A stretch of DNA of 64,000 bases, from contig CM054062.1 in assembly GCA_028641055.1 (NCBI GenBank), positions 20,765,639 through 20,829,638 on the forward strand, read 5' to 3'. Both the position numbers and the translations under genes were made by a program. The first letter of the stretch is position 1. Every line of letters begins with the position of its first letter. Shown here piece after piece: positions 58,032-64,000 of this stretch. The notes under the pieces are model-generated. The model was not told the origin of the DNA. It was given only the letters and a program-made list of their open reading frames with translations, and did not search any database. Source of the stretch: Alopecurus myosuroides. Taxonomy: Eukaryota > Streptophyta > Magnoliopsida > Poales > Poaceae.

Positions 58032-58049
58032 TGGCGTCGTTGCCGAGGA
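58032..58049 (+). other. Primer-binding site of element K, mutated
   Basis: TGGCGTCGTTGCCGAGGA, two differences from the tRNA-Asp type consensus, both C to T or G to A. Confidence 0.75.
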
Positions 58050-58140
58050 GAAAGAAAATTTCTGCAAGGGGAGTCTCCTACCTCCAATCATTTTACTTTG
58101 TTACTGTTTTGCTTGTTACTTGCTTTATTAAGCTTGCTAT

Positions 58141-59427
58141 CAATGTTTGATGCCTTTGGAACTAGATCTTATTGCAAAGGTGGGTTCACGTATGAACAAC
58201 AAAAATATTATAAGGAATACCGCTTGTCACAAAAAGGGATACACTTATGGGAGCAAATTAATAAATTGCATGACTATGCTAAAAACTTGTGCTCTACTTA
58301 TAATGTTACTGATTGCTTTGATAAATCTTGTTGCTGTAGGAGGTACAAACACCTCCCTTTTCAATGTGAGTATAATGATGATGTTACCATATCTTCTTAT
58401 GTTAAGGGAGATTATGACTTTGATGATGTGGAACAAATTGAGGAATTTATTGCTTGGAAGGGTGAATTTGAAATTGCATATTTGCTTGAAAGTATTGATG
58501 ATGCACCTTATAAATATGAGATCTATGATATACTTTAATATTTCTTTGGTGATTATAAGGATTGTAATTACTACATACTTCAATATCTTAATCAATTCTC
58601 TCCCCGAAAGGAGAGACTAATGCCTTGCAGGAACCTATGGAAGAAGAAACCGCTGAATCTGTAAGCTCATTAGATGAAAAAGAGGAGGAGAGTGATGATC
58701 AAGATGAGTAAGAATGGAGCTACCCATGTCTACCTCCCAATGAGAGTAACTCTTCAACTCATACATTATTTGATGAAAGTGATGATCCTATTGATTCTTT
58801 TGAAATATCCTTTTTTTGATGAAATTGATACTTTCTATACTTGTGACCTTGATACTACTATGAATGAAACTTGTGAGAATGGTATTTCTACTGTTATTTA
58901 TGATAATTCTCTATTTATTCCAACTATTTTATATGCATGATAATGAGGAAATTTGTTTAGAAAATTTATATGCTAATGCTCTAGATGATGGTCCTATGTT
59001 ACTTCATGTTATAAATTATAATGCTACTAAAAATATGATTGCTATAATGTGTCATATACCTTTTAAGAGTGACCAATCATCTCGTTTTGATATTGCTAAA
59101 AGTGGGAAAAAAGAGGAGCTGGTTTTAAATTTTGATCCCACTGTTTTGGAGCTTGATAAGAATTGTGTGCTTTTAGACAATGACAAACATGCTTTATGTG
59201 ATCATTATGTTGTTGAGTTTGTTCATGATTCTACTGAAAATTATTATGACAGAGAAAAATATGGTTGTAGGAATTTTCATGTTACTAAAACACCTCTCTT
59301 TTTGTTGAAAGTTTTGAAGTTGCTATTGTTCTACCATCCCATGATCTCTAGTTTGAGCTTCTTTGATTTATTGTTTTGCAAGATTCCTATGCATAGGAAG
59401 TGCGTTGGACTTAAATTTGTTTTATAA
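58141..59427 (+). pseudogene. Unknown acidic ORFs of element K
   Basis: Best-preserved copy of the protein series also in F and I. 58141-58538: MFDAFGTRSYCKGGF, Cys-rich CFDKSCCCRRYKHLPFQC, then DDVEQIEEFIAWKGEFEIAY. A stop at 58536-58538 and frameshifts lead to 58864-59427 with acidic and Asn-rich sequence, FVHDSTENYYDREKYG and a hydrophobic C-terminus. The position after the primer site is that of gag. Function unknown; the CCC pattern does not fit a standard CCHC knuckle. Confidence 0.55.
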
Positions 59428-60000
59428 TTTCTTCTTGATGCTCTCTTTTTCTTAATTCATATTTCTTATGTGAGAATCTTCTTCACTTGAAAACACTTGA
59501 TTCCACTTTTCTAGGCCTACCTAAAAGGCCTTAAAGAAAAGCACTTCTTGGGAGATAACCCATGGTTTTATTTTTGCTTTGTTTTTCTCTGCTTTATTTG
59601 AGTAAAGGGGTTTTATACTTCTGTATAAAATCTTTTGTATCTTTATTTTGTTGTTTTAGTTGTGCCAAGTAAAGTTTCTCACGAGAGTTGGAGTTGGTTT
59701 TGGATTTCTGTGCAGAAAACAGATTTCTACTGTCCACCGTAAACAATTGTATAATTCACACGAAAATCAGAATAACCTAAAATGTTTTGTGCTCATTACC
59801 AAGCTAATTCCGCAACTTTTTTGTTCTTTAAGTTTTTCGATCTGAGCAACGTAAGTGCCCCGAAAAAATTCTTCTTTACAGAATGTTCTGGTTTTGGCAG
59901 ATTCTGGCATTTTTCTTGCATTTGCTCTTTTACGATGTCAAGTGGATTTCTTTGCTTCACGAAACATCAGTGGCTGTAGCTAATGTTTAAAAGTATTAAT
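59428..60000 (+). repeat. Start of the shared noncoding block (element K)
   Basis: AAAGGCCTTAAAGAAAAGC and following sequence match C, D, F and I; ends at the junction near 60000. Confidence 0.65.
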
Positions 60001-60001
60001 A

Positions 60002-60013
60002 GCTCTAATACCA
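60002..60013 (-). other. Primer-binding site remnant of element L (tRNA-iMet type)
   Basis: Minus strand TGGTATTAGAGC, one change from the common plant retrotransposon site TGGTATCAGAGC. Plus-strand TGTAGC at 60017 would be the adjoining LTR edge. Confidence 0.55.
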
Positions 60014-60016
60014 TTT

Positions 60017-63000
60017 TGTAGCTTCCCCACATTTAAATAATGTAAGAACACCTTTGTTATTGTGCTAGTCCCTGGATCAATTTCTAGCACCACAGTACAA
60101 AATGAAATATCATGCAAATGCATCAAATTCTATTACATCGCATGATCCAGTATTTACAAAATAACCTTACAACTTGCATAGTCTTAGAAGACTAGCAGAA
60201 AACAAAGAAATACAGCGGAAAACATAGATTAACATTGAGCCCATCTTCTTCATGTGCCACAGGCAAAACATGTTGGCGATAGTCTCGAGATCCTAAACGA
60301 AGTCCTCACTCGTCTTCAAAATCATCTGTAGGATGGAATATGCATCAACAAGGGAGTCAATACAATTTAATGTATTGGAAAGTAACACTATGGTGGATAT
60401 AAATGGCAAGACTAATACTACATGCTTATTTGGCTGAGTGGAGCTTTTGCTAAGTTTTGCATAAAGCTAGTTTTCTCGTATCACTTTTGTAAAACAAACT
60501 TTTCTTTTCAAAGGGTGGCATCATTGGACTGAAATCCAAGCACCACAACTATTATTCACTTGGTCAAATTTTACTTATTGAAAATGGTGATGTGATTCTT
60601 CCGTCCATCCTTGTCCAGCTGCTCATAGTTGTCCATAACCAGGGACACGGCTTAGATCTTAGTTTGTTGACTCTGCAGAGTTTGTGCACTTTCATCTTAA
60701 GACTCAGGTCAACCCAAACATCCTATACGCCCTGAGTGCATTAAGGAAAGGAGAAGAACTGAGACGAGATCTTTCAGAAGCAAGAATTCAACCCAATGGC
60801 AAGACCCGTTCCACCTATAATTATGCTACATCTGCTTGTCAAGCCCAAGCTAAATCCTCACAACTTAGTTGATGAAGACAGAGCCCATATGACTAAAGGC
60901 TGCACTGGAAGAAATCTAAACTTGGGGAATATGTTAATCACTTTGTTCATGGGTGGAATTCCTCAAGTGAACACCCCACGAGGAGACACTCAACTCTCAT
61001 AAACCAAACAACCAAATCCACCCAGGTGGTTCATTGAAGTTTATACTTAGTATTTTCCACAACATCAAGTAAACATTTTTTGTAGCAAGGATAAGCATCT
61101 ACTAAGTACCAATGCATAAAAAATAACAAGGTATAAGGATGGATACACACTACTAGCATATAACATAGCATAATATAACTTAGTAAAATTTCCTATCATG
61201 CATACTACTCAAAAAACAACTATTGCATATAGAAAATACTGGGTAGTTGATGGTGTGTTACTTGCCTTGTTGAAGTTGGTGAAGGAATCACACTCTCTTC
61301 ACAAAAGATCGTTGCTCTCCGTACAATCTATTCATTGAAAACACAATAACAAAGATAAACAAGCATACTATCAAACAAACATACAAGTGAAGATAATGTA
61401 CACAGCCACAATCATGGAAAAAGGGATGTAACCAAGTTGGCTAGGACAAGGTCAAGGTTTGAGTTTGAAAGATTTATTGTTTCTTGGTTCCATACTTGTT
61501 AAGGAAGTTCCAAGGGTTTACTTGGTATGGACTAGGTTGAGTTTGATGTGATCTAACTTTATTATAAACATACTTGTCGAGGAATTTCCAAGAGTTCACC
61601 AAGGGTGATCATATCACTTCTTCAACTAAAGTAGCACATAACATTGTGTAACACTTAGTCATTTCATCAGGGCATTTGAGTGATCTAAGTTAGTCTTTCC
61701 ATTTGGCGTTAAGGTAGGTCTAGGTTCAACTAACTTCATAACAATAGAAAAGATAAGATAGAGTCTTGGGATTTTCCATTTGGACAAGGGTTGGACAAAA
61801 ACAACTTGTTATTCTTCAACTTGTATGGATTGCTCCAGGTCTTCACATGCTTGTCTTCTTGAAGATCATCTTCATGATTTATTGTAGTCTTGTTCCTTGG
61901 ATGGATTCTTCTCTTGGTCTTGGTGGATTCTTCATGGCTTTCTCACTATTTGGTCCAAGGTGGGATGGGCACAAAATACTACTAAGTCAATTAGGGAAGA
62001 AAGGAAATAAAAAGATAGAAGTAGAAAGCGGAAGATGACTTCTTCCTCATTTCTTCATACACTTGTACTTCATTGAGTTTCTTCTAGTTGATGTGGAGTC
62101 TAAGTCCTTCCTTCGATTTCTTCAATGATATTCCTCATAGCTCTTCATGTTGCCACCAAATTGATAATGAAGTTTTCCTTCTTGTGCTTGAGTCTTGATC
62201 TTCATTTTGCTGACTTGGTGAATTCTTGAAGCAAGAATAGGGGAGTGGGGGAGTAGATGGAAAACAGTAGTACTAGTGTTTGAGTTTCACTACTTGGTAT
62301 TTCATATGGTTGACATATACTAGGTAATTGGTCTTGGCTCCAAAATAGCCATAACAACAAAGGTAACAAGGTTAGAAACAAATTCTAAGACATGGTAAAA
62401 TGGATGAATCACTATGTTGGGTTTTTGGTCAAAAAACACATGTTCATGGTCCAATGGTGTCCAAAATCTTTAGGCACTCATGTCTATGGTTCAAGGGTAC
62501 TATTTGGAACAATTTTTCTTAAGGGAACATATTCCAATTATTTATGGTTCAAGGGTACTATTTGTCATAAATTATTTTGGGACGGAGGGTATGAAAGTAC
62601 ACATCCTAAGGTTTCCAAATATATTTTATTTGCAATTTTTGCATTTGTGGAATTTGAATTATGCCAAAAATCATCAAACAATCATATTCAAATTTGAACC
62701 AATTTAAGTTTTTCAAATTTGGATTTGAACAGTGCTAAAAGATTCTACGGATCCAGGGTATTTCAAAAAGTCTAGGTTTGCTAAATTTGGGCTTATGGTT
62801 GAAAAGTTATGATGAATTGAAGTTGGAGGGGCTAATCTGTAAAATTGCCTTTTAATTCTATTCGGGAGACAAAGCAGAAAAATGCTAGGCCACATGGCAG
62901 TCTCTGATTGGATATGGTTGCTGACGAGGCGCTGACACGTCAGTTGACTGGGCTGCTGACTGGGCGGAAACGTGTCAAACTCCTATTGGGTGATACCTCT

Positions 63001-63040
63001 TCGCAGTAAGTGATCTAATCTCGTCTGTATGTTTAGATCT
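60017..63040 (-). repeat. Element L: candidate long LTR in minus orientation (right edge unknown)
   Basis: No gene supported. The left edge is set by the primer site at 60002-60013. Contains a 22-bp direct repeat (62485-62506 and 62543-62564, starting TATGGTTCAAGGG). The right edge is arbitrary. Confidence 0.35.
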
Positions 63041-64000
63041 AACGGCTAAAATTAAAAGATGGGGGAGAGAGGGGCTCACCGCTGGGGGCTGGCCGGAAAT
63101 GGAGGCGGCGGTGGCCGGGGTTCTTGGTTCTTCACCGAGGTGGCGTTACAGGGATTCTTCGGGCTCGGGGAGACCATAGAGGGGCTCAGCGCTGGACGGC
63201 GGGGTGAATGGAGGTGACGGCGAGCACTCCCGCGTCGTGGTTTGCCCGCGCGATGCAGATGGAACTCGTCGGGGCTCCGGTAAGATTTGGGATCGACGGC
63301 GTGGTCGCTTCACTACAAGAGAAATTCGAACCCGTGTCTTAGGACATGCGCACGGACAATGAGAGGAAGAGGAGGGGAAAGCATGGTCGGGGACCTTCTC
63401 CCTCGGTCGGATTTGACGACGGACGACGACAGGCAGGAGCTCCTCCAGCGAGAGATCTAGGTGGCCTCGGGGCGTGATTACAGAAGGAGTCATAGGGGAA
63501 AACGGGGCTACTTAAGGGCAATAGAGGGGAGATTAATCGTGGCTTTAATCGTCCTTACTCGCGCGAAATCAACGCGAGTAAAATCGGGTGTTCTTTAGTT
63601 TCCAGGATTGAAGACGAGGTGGCGTCATCCTCGCGTCATGCTTGCGTCATTGGAGGGTCCCATATGTCAGTGGTCGAGAGAGAGAGGGAGGCTGTGGGTT
63701 GCGAGGTGGCCTTGGCTTGTTGGGCTCGCGCTGGCACTCGGCCTAAGTCAGCTGCGTTGCGTGGCAGGTAAGGGGCTGGGCTGGCTCTTTTTTTGTTTTT
63801 GTTTATTAATTTGTACCTTTTGATTCCTAAATCCAAAACACCTCAATTAAATTTCTAAATTCTTTAAATAAAAATATCTTTCAACTAAGCATGTTTGTGG
63901 GCAACTTTGGACACATAACAAATTTTAAAATTTCAAAATATGATTAATTCCTTAATAGTATTTAATACCAATTTTAAAATAGAAAAATGTAAATAATTGA
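63041..64000. other. GC-rich then AT-rich unassigned sequence
   Basis: 63050-63480 is GC-rich with GGCGG-type words, resembling a 5' leader or U5 region; 63780-64000 is AT-rich. Open frames here are short and unrecognised. No gene called. Confidence 0.3.

Larger units (their letters stand above)
56442..60000 (+). mobile_element. Element K: 5' portion of an Athila-like element
   Basis: 5' LTR at 56442-58021, mutated primer site at 58032-58049, unknown ORF series and the beginning of the shared noncoding block, which stops abruptly at about 60000. The 3' part is missing, so no target duplication can be tested. Confidence 0.85.

Noticed and set aside
61766..62038. 90-residue hydrophobic plus-strand frame
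   Set aside because: No recognisable features and lies in LTR-like sequence.
62570..62592. TTTTGGGACGGAGGGTA, resembling a Stowaway end
   Set aside because: No inverted partner nearby; too short to call a MITE.
63311..63325. CACTACAAGAGAAA, resembling a CACTA transposon end
   Set aside because: No matching inverted end or 3-bp duplication was found in the window.
1..64000. tRNA or rRNA genes
   Set aside because: I saw no cloverleaf-like or rRNA-like sequence; matches to tRNA ends are primer-binding sites only. A tRNAscan search would settle it.

Overview
The window is nuclear DNA of a grass, most likely a Triticeae species (wheat/barley group). I infer this from dense nested Ty3/gypsy retrotransposons of the Athila and Tat lineages, a Stowaway MITE, a grass-type Helitron end, and one ordinary GC-rich, intronless plant gene, MBF1c. 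There is no sign of bacterial organisation.

Layout. (1) 1-8356: the 3' half of a plus-strand Tat element (A): decayed integrase, an antisense multi-exon gene, polypurine tract and 3' LTR. (2) About 8458-41763: a second Tat element (B) on the minus strand, tail-to-tail with A. It has its own antisense gene (9557-12904). Its pol is split by two insertions, and removing each one with one copy of its 5-bp target duplication rejoins the pol reading frame. (3) 14060-30956 (TSD GGTAC): a non-autonomous Athila-like element (C) holding another (D, 15548-22772, TSD GTGCT) and a Helitron (27952-29212). (4) 32418-41376 (TSD GTGCT): a solo LTR (E) of the C family holding a complete non-autonomous Athila-like element (F, TSD GGCCT) and a second solo LTR (G, TSD CTCAG). 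(5) 41764 to about 46900: LTR fragment H and truncated Athila-like element I. (6) About 46900-50138: the only gene island. It has a Stowaway MITE, MBF1c with two perfect heat-shock elements, and a 1.35-kb PIF/Harbinger-like transposon carrying an intact 212-codon ORF with its own TATA box and poly(A) signal. (7) 50139-64000: repeat debris: an LTR in minus orientation, a TATA-bearing LTR-like block, a gypsy 3' LTR (M), a 5' portion of another Athila-like element (K), and a possible LTR with a tRNA-iMet primer site (L).

Functional logic. Only MBF1c (47794-48264) is a recognisable host gene; it is a heat-responsive transcriptional coactivator. The C, D, F, I and K elements share primer-binding sites matching tRNA-Asp, a common 3' noncoding block and gag/protease-like remnants, but I see no reverse transcriptase or integrase in them, so they presumably depend on enzymes from a related autonomous Athila element. 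The Tat elements carry pol on one strand and a spliced gene with its own promoter on the other.

Relative age, from nesting: B is older than C and E; C is older than D and the Helitron; E is older than F and G. Family names such as Sabrina, WHAM or Fatima may apply to the Athila-like elements, but I cannot verify them from sequence alone.
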